Shown piece after piece: positions 1 to 8,089 of a stretch of 61,098 nucleotides of DNA. A model generated the notes under the pieces. That model had not been told where the DNA came from. It saw only the letters and a program-made list of their open reading frames with translations, and did not search any database. The stretch covers positions 1 to 61,098 of the forward strand of contig JAUIBW010000030.1 of assembly GCA_030427585.1 (NCBI GenBank), in the 5' to 3' direction. The stretch comes from Bacteroidia bacterium (GTDB taxonomy: Bacteria > Bacteroidota > Bacteroidia > Flavobacteriales > Flavobacteriaceae). Numbering within the stretch: position 1 is the first letter of the stretch; each line of letters begins with the position of its first letter. A program made the translations under genes and the position numbers.

Positions 1-181
1 AACAAAATGAGTGTATTAAATGCTGTAAGAAACAAAATAATACACATCATTTTTGCATTAATCAAAAATCAAACTTTTTATCAAAATCGTTTGGTTACGT
101 CATAGAAATCGAATTGACGCTTTTTTATGCTATTAATATTAAATGCACAACGGGTTTCTTATAATATATATGTTGCTTACC

Positions 182-298
182 ATGTGCTATGAACTGGAAA
201 ATTCAAATCGATATTTAAGATCAATAAATTTTTTATTCGTATCAAATAATATTTATTCTCAAACTACTAACGATACATTAGTTGCCAGAAAATATTAG
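182..298 (+). pseudogene. possible remnant of a TPR-CHAT gene start
   Basis: A 38-codon frame opens at 182 and stops at 298. Its last part, SQTTNDTLVARKY, resembles the mature N-terminus of the TPR-CHAT protein encoded at 2417-5467 (AQVTNDTLLASQYY), preceded by a hydrophobic stretch like a decayed signal peptide. In another frame, an ATG at 189 reads MNWKIQ, identical to residues 2-7 of the S24-like protein at 5977. Both matches are short and could be chance. I read this as scrambled debris of nearby genes ending just before the 90-bp repeat at 310. Confidence 0.35.
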
Positions 299-309
299 AG
301 CATATGGGA

Positions 310-399
310 ATAATTGAAGTACTATTGTCTGTTCGAGTGTTTTGTGAAACATAGTGAAGCAAAATGTACTTCGGCAGGCTCAGCAGAGCTATCGAGAAC
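310..399. repeat. 90-bp direct repeat, copy 1
   Basis: This is identical over 90 bases to 792-881. The pair brackets the GIY-YIG gene at 403-696. The repeat contains partly complementary TTCGAG and CTTCGG arms and ends in a sequence resembling the GACAGGCTCAGTGTGAC-type words that recur at 1609-1631 and 51034-51051. It looks like a REP-like extragenic palindromic repeat. Confidence 0.85.
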
Positions 400-402
400 T
401 GA

Positions 403-696
403 TCACTTATTGAAATGCTTCTTGCTTAAATTAGGAAGCATATCATACTCATTATTTATTAATGCTTCTTTTTTTGATTTAGACCATTTTTTAATTTGTT
501 TTTCTTTTTCAATAGCAATATTAATATCAGTAAACTCACAGTAAAAAACTAAATGCAATGGTCTTCTTGATGAAGTATAAGAATTCTTATAGAATCCCGA
601 ATGATGCTGAAATAATCTTTTTTCAAGATTAGAAGTCACTCCTGTATAATAAGTTTTATCCGAGCATTTTAATATATATACGTAATAAATTTTCAC
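403..696 (-). CDS. GIY-YIG nuclease domain protein (UPF0213-like)
   Basis: The 97-residue protein is a single GIY-YIG domain. The first strand carries YVYIL and the second carries YYTGVT, the equivalent of the GIY-YIG pair. They are followed by LEKRLFQHHSG and a conserved EKEKQIKKW segment that holds the catalytic glutamate. Stand-alone proteins of this size are common in Bacteroidota, and their cellular substrate is not established. The gene lies between two identical 90-bp repeats, and an imperfect hairpin (722-772) lies just upstream of its start. This suggests the nuclease and repeats form one dispersed unit. The family call is firm; a mobile or REP-associated role is inference. Confidence 0.85.
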   Translation of the reverse strand: MKIYYVYILKCSDKTYYTGVTSNLEKRLFQHHSGFYKNSYTSSRRPLHLVFYCEFTDINIAIEKEKQIKKWSKSKKEALINNEYDMLPNLSKKHFNK

Positions 697-721
697 CTTA
701 GTAAAATTACAAATTGAAACG

Positions 722-772
722 CTTCTCGATACAATTTATTTTCCGTTACACTACAAATAAACCACTCGAAGA
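722..772. repeat. imperfect inverted repeat upstream of the GIY-YIG gene
   Basis: CTTCTCGA followed by TTTATTT pairs imperfectly with AAATAAA followed by TCGAAG across a short central stretch. It lies between the nuclease start and the second 90-bp repeat. It is probably part of the same REP-like element. Confidence 0.5.
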
Positions 773-791
773 GACAGTAGTGTACATTGTG

Positions 792-881
792 ATAATTGAA
801 GTACTATTGTCTGTTCGAGTGTTTTGTGAAACATAGTGAAGCAAAATGTACTTCGGCAGGCTCAGCAGAGCTATCGAGAAC
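792..881. repeat. 90-bp direct repeat, copy 2
   Basis: This is identical to 310-399, offset by 482 bases. It lies on the 5' side of the minus-strand GIY-YIG gene. Confidence 0.85.
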
Positions 882-973
882 CAATGTAGATTCAAGTGTT
901 TTTTTGAACAATACAACCCTTTACGATAAGGGAGTATCCCTTATCAACATGGGATCGAATGTATCAAAAGGTA

Positions 974-1099
974 GTTCGAGCTGATATTTTGATGCTTCGA
1001 GTTGATACAATAACGCTTCGAAGCCGTACATTGATCCTTCGAAGCGATAGATTACAGACTAAAAGCGATAACATAAAGGTTTTTTTCGATACATTGATG
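974..1099. repeat. degenerate 21-bp tandem array 1
   Basis: There are six consecutive 21-base units beginning at 974, 995, 1016, 1037, 1058 and 1079. The first four start with the word (C/G)TTCGA and the later ones decay. A few more units (1143-1163, 1164-1184) follow after a gap. The array is preceded by a stretch (930-973) that recurs at 1331-1374. Reading frames through it are short and interrupted, so it may be a decayed repeat-protein gene or a non-coding array. Confidence 0.7.
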
Positions 1100-1328
1100 G
1101 GTGATGATCCAAAAAAAGGTAGCTCGAACTACCTTTTTAATCCTTCGAAGTACCTCGATACCTCTTCGAGCTACCTTGTGTGGTAGTTCGAGCTATGATT
1201 TTAATACGTTGATGTATCTAAGCGATCCTTACAAGGGCCTTGATAACGCTTCGATTTCTATGACAAAACCAAACGATTTTGATAAAAAGTTACAAAGACA
1301 TCGAACTTTTAATTATCTCTACCAGAGA

Positions 1329-1354
1329 AGGGAGTACCCCCTTGTCGACATAGG
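1329..1354. repeat. inverted repeat GGGAGTACCCCC / GGGGGTACCC
   Basis: This short GC-rich palindrome is unusual in an AT-rich gap. It opens the second 21-bp array. A decayed equivalent sits at about 929-955 before the first array. Confidence 0.5.
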
Positions 1355-1374
1355 GGGTACCCTATCAAAAGGTG

Positions 1375-1479
1375 GTTCGAGCTGATATTTTAATGCTTCG
1401 AGGGATGATAATGACCCTTCGAAGTGATACATTCAGGCTTCGAGCTGATATTGTATGGCCTAGAGGGCTTGGCAGGAGG
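1375..1479. repeat. degenerate 21-bp tandem array 2
   Basis: Units start at 1375, 1396, 1417, 1438 and 1459. The first four begin (C/G)TTCGA. The first unit differs from the first unit of array 1 at a single position. Together with the shared upstream block this shows a duplication of about 400 bases. Confidence 0.7.
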
Positions 1480-1770
1480 GGTAAAAGTGATAATTTTTGG
1501 GGTTTGAGGCCATAAAGGCAACCTTCGAAGGACTTCAGTAACGCTTCGAAAGGTGTTGCAAAGGGGTATCGCCCTAAGTTTATAACTGGTTGATGTGTAC
1601 ATATGCCCGTCACACTGAGCTTGTCGAAGTGCTTTCATAGTTTTTCGTTTTTAAATTGTTTCTATGGTTGATGATGTACATATATCTTTCATCTTAAGTC
1701 TGCAATATCGTTTAGTTTAGCTTATAATTGTCAGCTAGAGACATCCAATATATTTTATCCAGTGTTTAAG

Positions 1771-1987
1771 CTGACGTTCCAAAGCAGGGCTTTGAAAATC
1801 TTTTTTCACCAGTATAAGATTTGTTTTGCGTTAGAAAATCTTGAAGCCTTGGAAAGATTTTAGCAATACAAAACTGGTTTTCAGTACAACTGAAAAATAC
1901 CTTACGACATAGCGTAAGCTGTGGGCGAGATGATGTGGTTGAGTGCCTTTTCTTTTGGTTCTGTTTGCTGCCGGGCAAGCAAAGAAA
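1771..1987. repeat. 217-bp dispersed repeat with four hairpins, copy 1
   Basis: This is nearly identical to 5540-5755. It contains four perfect stem-loops in series: arms 1780-1785/1789-1794, 1835-1842/1854-1861, 1878-1884/1890-1896 and 1901-1906/1913-1918. Most differences between the copies fall outside the stems. A minus-strand reading frame is open through both copies. It could be a structured RNA element, a MITE-like repeat or a small gene; structure on the plus strand is my preferred reading. Confidence 0.8.
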
Positions 1988-2416
1988 TCGTAGATTCATG
2001 AACTCAATATTATCAAATAAAAACCTTGTGAACTAAAATGAACAGAAAGCCAAATCAAAGGAAATTAGATGAAATTTAAGAGCATATAAGTTTTTGAAAA
2101 ACAAATCATTATGAAATACGTCAATGACAAGAAATTTTAAATCTTAACTTTTTCTATTTTCTAGAAAAAGTTAAGATGAGTTCACTATAAAGTAAACGCT
2201 ACATCGAATCTGTTGATAAGCAAGAATAAAAAATAAGTAATAAGACGTTATAAACCTATATCTTTGTTATCAATCCTACCCAAAGATCATCTAAAGAGAA
2301 ACATACTTTATTGGATGATCTATTTTTTAGCACAGCACATTTCTCTTTAAAGAGATAGAACTATGTATGTGATAAAATATAAAACTATAATTTCGTTTAT
2401 CGATTAAAGCTCTCTT
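1988..2416. other. gene-free upstream region of the TPR-CHAT gene
   Basis: No gene is visible. The main feature is a perfect 16-bp-stem hairpin at 2141-2177, annotated separately. The region directly before 2417 should hold the promoter of the TPR-CHAT gene, but I could not assign a clear -7 box. Confidence 0.5.
2141..2177. repeat. perfect 16-bp inverted repeat
   Basis: The arms ATCTTAACTTTTTCTA (2141-2156) and its exact complement (2162-2177) are separated by five bases. There is no T-run after either arm beyond the arms themselves, so it is not a clear terminator. It lies about 240 bases upstream of the TPR-CHAT start. Confidence 0.8.
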
Positions 2417-5400
2417 ATGAAAAAATTAGCATCGATTTTTCTAACCTCCTTTTTCTCTATTATTTTATGTATGCTATCGTTACAGGCTACTCATGCACAA
2501 GTTACAAATGATACTTTGCTAGCTTCGCAATATTATAAACAAGCAGATTCTTTATTAATACATAGAAAACATGATAAATCTATTGAGTTATTTAAAAAAG
2601 CATTGCCTATGTATAAAAAAGCCCAAGCTTGGGAACGTTTGGCAGCATGTTATAATAGAATTTCTGAAAATCAATTGCGGAATAGAAAACTTGAAGAAGC
2701 GTTGTCCAGCGCTAAAAAAGCTTTAGAGATTAACATTGGGTATCTTAACAAGAATACTACGGAAGAAGCAAAAGCATATGATAATGTTGGGGAATATTAT
2801 TTTAAAAAGTCAGAGTATATTAATGCTTTAGATAATTATGAAAAATCATTGAACTCTAGATTAAAAGTATTGTCAAAAAATCATTTACTGGTAGCTCAAA
2901 GTTATGATAATGTTGGGGTGACTCATTTTAAATTAGGTAGTTATGATGAAGCAATATGGTATTTCGAAAATTGTTTGAAAATTTATAAAAGTTTATTAGG
3001 AGAAGAACATTTAAATACAGCAAAAGCGTATAGCGATATTGGTTCCGCATTTAGAGAAAAAAGACAATTTGATATGGCTTTAGACTATCATAAAAAAGCT
3101 TTAAATATTAGAATAAAAACATTTGGAGAAAGTGATCCGCTAATTGGTAGTTCTTATATGAATATTGGTGTTATATTTAAGCATAGAGAGCAATATCATA
3201 TGGCTTTAGAATATCATCGAAAAGCTTTAAAAATATACCTGAACAAATTTGGAAAAAAGAGTCATAAGCTCATTCCAATATATATGAATATTGGGGTAAC
3301 TTATGATGCTATGAAAAAACATAATATAGCAATTGAGTATTTTGAGAAAGGTCAATTCTTAATTTTAGATTTTTATGGTAATGAGCATTCTTTTGTAGCT
3401 CGTGCTTATAATAATTTAGGAAAAGCTTATGAAGGATTAAAAAAGTTTGAGATTTCAATCGATTATTTTTTGAAATCACAGGATATTTATAGAAAGAATA
3501 TGGGATCAAGAAATTCTATTGTGGCAAGTGCTTATAATTATACAGCTATAAATTATTTCAAGAACAAAAAATACTATAATTCTTTACAATATTATAGAAA
3601 GGCTATTGAAGCTAATTCAAAATATGATAATGAGAAAATAGAGAAGAATAGTTTTGATCCTAGTCACTTTTTTTACCTAAATAGGTTAGTGACGAGTTTA
3701 GAGGGGGTGGCACGTACCCTAAAAGTATTGTTTCTGAAACATAATAAAACTGGGGATTTAAAAGAATGTGTAGATACATATAAGAAAATGGATATAGTTA
3801 TAGATGTAATTAGACAATCTTTATCTAGTCTTGAAAGTAAAGTAATGTATTCGAGGGATGTTCGAGGCGATAGTAACTCTAGAGATATTTATTTCGGTGC
3901 TATTGAAGCTCAATTGCTATTGTATCAATTAGAAAATGATCCAATATCATTAGAGCAAGCTTTTTATTATTCAGAAAAAAGTAAGGCAAATACTTTAAAA
4001 GATTTACTGCATATATCATCAGCCATCAAAAACTTTGCTAGCTTACCCAGAGAGGTTTTTAATTTAGAAAAAACGATTAAAACAGATAAAGCATTTTATC
4101 AATCCCGAATCACAAAAGAGCAATCAGAAAAAGAGGTCGATACCTCAAAAGTTACCTATTATGAAAATAAACTCTTCGATATTAACCGAACACAAGATTC
4201 ATTAACCCAGGTTTTAGAAAAAAATTACCCTAAATACCATCAATTAAAGTATAAAAACGATATTGTAAGTGTATCAAACATCCAACAACAACTGGATGAT
4301 ACAACTACGTTGTTAGAGTTTTTTACAGGAGATAGTATCACTTATGCTTTTTCGATTTCTAAACATGATATTAGTGTACAAGAACTATCTACTCCAAAAC
4401 TTACCGAGCAAATCGAGACATTTCGTAAAAGTATTATTGCCAAAAACACAGGAGTATTTAAACAACAAGCATATGCTTTGTATAATACACTCATAGCACC
4501 GGTTAAAGATAAATTAGTCGGGGATCAACTCATCATAATCCCCGATGGACCACTATGGCATCTTAATTTTGAGTTACTACTCACTCAAAAAGATGATTCT
4601 AATAATCCAGCTCTCTTATCTTATTTGCTTAAGAAGTATGCAGTTACTTATGCCAATGCTGCAAACCTGTTGTTTACCACCTTTAAAAATGATCCAGAGG
4701 TTAAACCATTACAAGAATGCCTGGCGTTTTCTTTTTCAGATAGTACAAAGATCGCAGATACATACATGATGAGCTTAGCAACCTTAAGAAGTGCTGGTAT
4801 GGATCTACCAGGAACCCGTAAAGAGATCAAAGCCATTTCTGATATCATCGATGGGCAATACTATTTTGGATCACAGGCAATAGAAGCTAATTTTAAGAGC
4901 AATGCAGGTCAATATAACATCCTACACCTGGCACTACATGGAGAGGTAGATAACGAACGCCCAGAGAACTCTAAACTCTATTTTACCAAGAGTAAAGACA
5001 CCATAGAGGATAATCTGCTCTATAGCCATGAGTTGTTTGCTCTGGATATCCCCGCAGAACTCACAGTACTTAGTGCCTGCAATACCGGTAGTGGTAAGAT
5101 TGCCAAAGGAGAAGGGATTATGAGTTTGGGAACTGCTTTTCAATATGCAGGAACCAAAAGTTTGTTACTCACCAGCTGGGAGGTATCGGATCAAACCACA
5201 CCAGAGTTAATGAAATATTTCTACACCAACCTTAAAGACGGAATGAGTAAAGGTAAGGCCTTACAACAGGCAAAATTACAATACCTAAACACTGCCAATA
5301 TCAATCGTACCGATCCTTTCTATTGGGGAGGGTTTTACCTGGTAGGAGATACTACAGCAATGCAGTTTAATAACAATACTCAACTGTATTGGGTTTTAGG

Positions 5401-5467
5401 ATTAGGAGCTGTAGCAGTTATACTTTTGATGGTGTTTTTGTATAGGAAGAGAATTAAGAATCAATAG
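2417..5467 (+). CDS. secreted TPR-CHAT domain protein
   Basis: The protein has 1016 residues. Residues 1-27 form a signal peptide ending in THA. Residues of roughly 30-430 are tetratricopeptide repeats of the 42-residue, kinesin-light-chain-like kind (NVGVTHFKLGSYDEAIWYFE and similar). The C-terminal region, about 640-965, is a CHAT domain, a caspase/separase-like peptidase fold. Its likely catalytic pair is His841 in LHLALHG and Cys888 in LSACNTG, with the family-typical GGFYLVGD end. A single membrane helix (about 988-1008) and a basic tail follow. CHAT proteins act as peptidases, some in defence or cell-death systems; no target is visible here. The gene stands alone between two copies of a 216-bp repeat. 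Confidence 0.9.
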   Translation: MKKLASIFLTSFFSIILCMLSLQATHAQVTNDTLLASQYYKQADSLLIHRKHDKSIELFKKALPMYKKAQAWERLAACYNRISENQLRNRKLEEALSSAKKALEINIGYLNKNTTEEAKAYDNVGEYYFKKSEYINALDNYEKSLNSRLKVLSKNHLLVAQSYDNVGVTHFKLGSYDEAIWYFENCLKIYKSLLGEEHLNTAKAYSDIGSAFREKRQFDMALDYHKKALNIRIKTFGESDPLIGSSYMNIGVIFKHREQYHMALEYHRKALKIYLNKFGKKSHKLIPIYMNIGVTYDAMKKHNIAIEYFEKGQFLILDFYGNEHSFVARAYNNLGKAYEGLKKFEISIDYFLKSQDIYRKNMGSRNSIVASAYNYTAINYFKNKKYYNSLQYYRKAIEANSKYDNEKIEKNSFDPSHFFYLNRLVTSLEGVARTLKVLFLKHNKTGDLKECVDTYKKMDIVIDVIRQSLSSLESKVMYSRDVRGDSNSRDIYFGAIEAQLLLYQLENDPISLEQAFYYSEKSKANTLKDLLHISSAIKNFASLPREVFNLEKTIKTDKAFYQSRITKEQSEKEVDTSKVTYYENKLFDINRTQDSLTQVLEKNYPKYHQLKYKNDIVSVSNIQQQLDDTTTLLEFFTGDSITYAFSISKHDISVQELSTPKLTEQIETFRKSIIAKNTGVFKQQAYALYNTLIAPVKDKLVGDQLIIIPDGPLWHLNFELLLTQKDDSNNPALLSYLLKKYAVTYANAANLLFTTFKNDPEVKPLQECLAFSFSDSTKIADTYMMSLATLRSAGMDLPGTRKEIKAISDIIDGQYYFGSQAIEANFKSNAGQYNILHLALHGEVDNERPENSKLYFTKSKDTIEDNLLYSHELFALDIPAELTVLSACNTGSGKIAKGEGIMSLGTAFQYAGTKSLLLTSWEVSDQTTPELMKYFYTNLKDGMSKGKALQQAKLQYLNTANINRTDPFYWGGFYLVGDTTAMQFNNNTQLYWVLGLGAVAVILLMVFLYRKRIKNQ

Positions 5468-5539
5468 ATCATAGAACCTAGAGTTTGAAAATGCCAGTCG
5501 TCCTACCAGGTGTCTAACGAATTTGACCCAGTGGGAATA

Positions 5540-5755
5540 CTGACGTTCTAAAGCAGGGCTTTGAAAACCTTTTTCACCAGTATAAGATTTGTTTTGCGTT
5601 AAAAAATCTTGAAGCCTTGGAAAGATTTTAGCAACACAAATCTGGTTTTCAGTACAACTGAAAAATACCTTACGACATAGCGTAAGCTGTGGGCGAGATG
5701 ATGTGGTTGAGTGCCTTTTCTTTTGTTTCTGTTTGCTGCCGGGCAAGCAAAGAAA
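5540..5755. repeat. 216-bp dispersed repeat with four hairpins, copy 2
   Basis: This is the second copy of 1771-1987, in the same orientation, starting 72 bases after the TPR-CHAT stop. All four stems are retained. In the first stem the outer C-G pair becomes T-G, which is still a wobble pair if the plus strand is transcribed. Confidence 0.8.
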
Positions 5756-5976
5756 ATGAAAAGAAGGTTAAATCGAAGCTATTTAATTTGAATATGAAAT
5801 AAGGTTGTTTTTTGCTTATAATTAGCATATTAAAACATACGTCAATGATAGCCAGTCGAAAGGTATTGATAAGTTAGTCAAATTATCTATCTTTGTACAA
5901 GTTCTTTGGAATTCAAATTAGTATAAACACCATACTCCATAGTTTATGAATTTATGTTTAATTTTTAAAACTATGT
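5756..5976. other. gap upstream of the S24-like gene
   Basis: This is AT-rich and gene-free. The word TATCTTTG at 5887-5894 matches the Bacteroidota -7 consensus and may be part of a promoter. Confidence 0.35.
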
Positions 5977-6276
5977 ATGATGAATTGGAAAATTCAAAAA
6001 CTATTGAATGGTGAGACTATTGTCTCCAAAGAACCTGGTAATTCTATGTTACCCATCTTAAAATCAAAACAACCTGTACTACTTGAACCCGTACACTGGG
6101 AAGATTGCGAAGCAGGAGATATTGTTTTTTGTAAAGTGAGAGGGAACTGTTTTACGCATTTGGTTAAAGGAAAAAATGCTAAACGAGGATTACTAATCGG
6201 TAATAACCGAGGACGCCTTAACGGGTGGACCAAAAATGTATACGGTAAGGTAATTGAAATATTACCAATACCATAG
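5977..6276 (+). CDS. S24/S26-like peptidase-fold protein
   Basis: The 99-residue protein resembles the peptidase S24/S26 (LexA/UmuD/signal peptidase) core. It has GNSMLPIL with Ser23 in the nucleophile position, then the strand VLLEPV, then the GD-I-V-F-CKV motif, and a later VKG segment that could supply the lysine. There is no DNA-binding domain and no membrane anchor, so it is neither LexA nor a typical signal peptidase. Two start codons are adjacent and either may be used. A strong terminator follows five bases after the stop. The function is unknown. Confidence 0.65.
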   Translation: MMNWKIQKLLNGETIVSKEPGNSMLPILKSKQPVLLEPVHWEDCEAGDIVFCKVRGNCFTHLVKGKNAKRGLLIGNNRGRLNGWTKNVYGKVIEILPIP

Positions 6277-6280
6277 AGAT

Positions 6281-6302
6281 AGCGCTGAGAGCGCTTTTTT
6301 TG
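6281..6302 (+). terminator. intrinsic terminator after the S24-like gene
   Basis: AGCGCT-GAG-AGCGCT is followed by a run of seven T residues. Confidence 0.85.
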
Positions 6303-6349
6303 TTTATATACACCACTATTTATATACTATTTTATCAAAGTAAATCTAA

Positions 6350-7063
6350 ATGACTACCCGCAATAGAGGAAGAGAAGCTAGTGATGATCGATTGTTTGGA
6401 GAGTTACCGATGCAGGAAAAATTAAAAGCAGCAGCAAAAGATATGTTGTATCTCCTTTCTCACGGTTATGCAGAAAAATCATCTGTACAATTGGTAGGGA
6501 ATCGTTATAAACTTAATGCACGACAGCAAAAAGCTTTGCATGGTATGAGTTGTAGTGAGCAACAAATTGCGATTCGTAATAAAAATAGGGTAATGCCAAA
6601 AATGTTAAAAGGGCAAACCATAGCAATAGACGGATTTAACTTATTGATTATTCTCGAAAGCGCCTTGTCTGGAGCATATATTTTTAAAGGACTTGATGGA
6701 TATTATCGCGATGTATCTGGTGTTCATGGTACCTATAAACGAGTTCAGAAAACAGAAGAAGCCCTTCTAATAATAGGAAATACACTTCATAAACTTGGAG
6801 TAAGTAAAGTACACTGGTATTTTGATGCTCCGGTTTCTAATAGCGGACGATTAAAAACAACACTTCGGGAATTAGCAGAGCAATATCATTTTTCCTGGAA
6901 AATAGATTTGGTTAATAACCCAGATAAAGAATTGGCAAGTTCAACACATATTGTAGTAAGCTCCGATGCGTGGATATTGGATAGAGCACAAAAAAATACG
7001 AACCTGGCTGCTTATCTCATTGATCATCATATCCAGCAGGCGAATATAGTATGTGCAGAATAA
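6350..7063 (+). CDS. DUF434/DUF5616 domain protein
   Basis: The 237-residue protein matches the DUF434 family: the N-terminal part has LLSHGYAEKSSVQLVGNRYKL and RQQKALHGMSCS. A C-terminal part of the DUF5616 type contains IAIDGFNLLIILESAL and a YFDAPVSNSGRL segment that resembles a PIN/NYN-like nuclease fold with conserved acidic residues. The family is widespread in archaea and scattered in bacteria, and no function is established. It is transcribed alone after a terminator. Confidence 0.75.
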   Translation: MTTRNRGREASDDRLFGELPMQEKLKAAAKDMLYLLSHGYAEKSSVQLVGNRYKLNARQQKALHGMSCSEQQIAIRNKNRVMPKMLKGQTIAIDGFNLLIILESALSGAYIFKGLDGYYRDVSGVHGTYKRVQKTEEALLIIGNTLHKLGVSKVHWYFDAPVSNSGRLKTTLRELAEQYHFSWKIDLVNNPDKELASSTHIVVSSDAWILDRAQKNTNLAAYLIDHHIQQANIVCAE

Positions 7064-7466
7064 CCAAACTAAGTAAGATATTTGTTTGGCATAATACTTC
7101 AGAATAAGAGTTCCCTAACTCAAAACTACCACTCACTCATTCTGTGTTTTATAAAATGATATTGCGATTTACTTTTGAGTAAACCAATGAGCATATAAAC
7201 ACTTTGTCTACTATTTAAACTTGGAACAAGGGCTAAAAAAAAGTGAAATTCGAAAGGAAGAAATGTAGTGTTTAGGTATAGGGAAAAGATAATATAGGTT
7301 CATTCCTAAAATATATTTGATGGATGTTGGAGGAATAATTTTAGGTTGGTTTAGTGTGTGAAACGGATGCGGCATGGGGTAGTCGTATCCGTTTTGATTA
7401 AAAAAAGAGCTTCTTATAGTAAGAAGCTCTTTTTCTGGTTAAAATAAGGAAGTCAGTAACTTGATA
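7064..7466. other. gene-free interval
   Basis: There is no gene. It holds a hairpin with 8-bp arms (AAACGGAT 7361-7368 / ATCCGTTT 7387-7394) and, at 7402-7436, a strong bidirectional terminator. Confidence 0.6.
7402..7436. terminator. bidirectional terminator
   Basis: A long stem (AAAAAGAGCTTCTTA paired with its complement, TAG loop) has an A-tract on one side and a T-tract on the other. It serves the minus-strand gene at 7467. Confidence 0.85.
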
Positions 7467-7790
7467 TCACCCTTTTTTACTGGGATCAAACCATTCTCCC
7501 CTAGCGTTGGTATATACCGTTTTAGTGTCGTTACCTATAGCAAGGATTAATTTGTAATTTCCAATCTTGTCGGTATAAGCTTCAGAAATACGGGCTTCCG
7601 GAAAATCTTTTTCTACAGCAGCTTTAATAATTTCAGAAAGTTTGTCTATTTTAACTTGCTTATAATCCTGCTGATCGGTAGAAGCTTCTGTTTTAGTAAT
7701 GGGTAGGGCTTCTTCGACTTGTTGCGCAGATACGGTCTGGAATGAAAACAGGGCGACACCTATAGCAGCTATGATACTTATCTTTTTCAT
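7467..7790 (-). CDS. small secreted protein, function unknown
   Basis: The 107-residue protein has a clear signal peptide (MKKISIIAAIGVALFSFQTVSA, cut before QQVEEA). The mature part is about 85 residues, with the pattern KLSEIIKAAVEKDFPEARISEAYTDK and KLILAIGNDTKTVYTNARGEWFDP. This resembles the small periplasmic PepSY/DUF2874-like domains of Bacteroidota, which are thought to bind or inhibit other proteins. The gene is monocistronic with its own terminator. Confidence 0.7.
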   Translation of the reverse strand: MKKISIIAAIGVALFSFQTVSAQQVEEALPITKTEASTDQQDYKQVKIDKLSEIIKAAVEKDFPEARISEAYTDKIGNYKLILAIGNDTKTVYTNARGEWFDPSKKG

Positions 7791-8089
7791 GTTTTTTAGA
7801 ATTAGTTTTGTTATACGTCATAATATAAATAGAAATTATTATTCCAGAATGTGAAATAATAATTAAGGTACTGAGTATTAATTGATTGTGTTTTTAACGT
7901 ATTATTTCAAAACTGTTGATCTGGTATACCGATTGTAGATTTATTTCACATTTAGAAAAGAAAAGATACAGAAGCATAGATTGCATTTTAATCATATTTA
8001 TTATGATAATTTTTACACTAACTAAAAGAAGAGTTTCTACTTTTGATCACGAATTCATATTCTCAACTTAAAAATTTATAGCCAAAAGA

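Larger units (their letters stand above)
882..1770. other. long gene-free stretch with repeats
   Basis: I found no convincing gene here. The stretch holds the two 21-bp arrays, the short palindrome and, at 1609-1631, a REP-like word (GTCACACTGAGCTTGTCGA) whose reverse complement recurs in part at 51034-51051. The possible short reading frames do not resemble known proteins. Confidence 0.6.

Noticed and set aside
974..1479. CRISPR array
   Set aside because: The 21-base period has no separate repeat and spacer parts, the units are degenerate, and there are no cas genes.
5402..5746. A 114-codon minus-strand frame overlapping the end of the TPR-CHAT gene
   Set aside because: It is open in both copies of the 216-bp repeat, but extends into a clear gene on the other strand and resembles no protein. 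The hairpins explain the conservation better, though a small gene is not ruled out.
2114..5850. Extended duplication beyond the 216-bp repeat, from the shared word ATACGTCAATGA at about 2117 and 5840
   Set aside because: Only about 12 bases match and the sequence between the repeat and this word is not alignable. It is probably chance.
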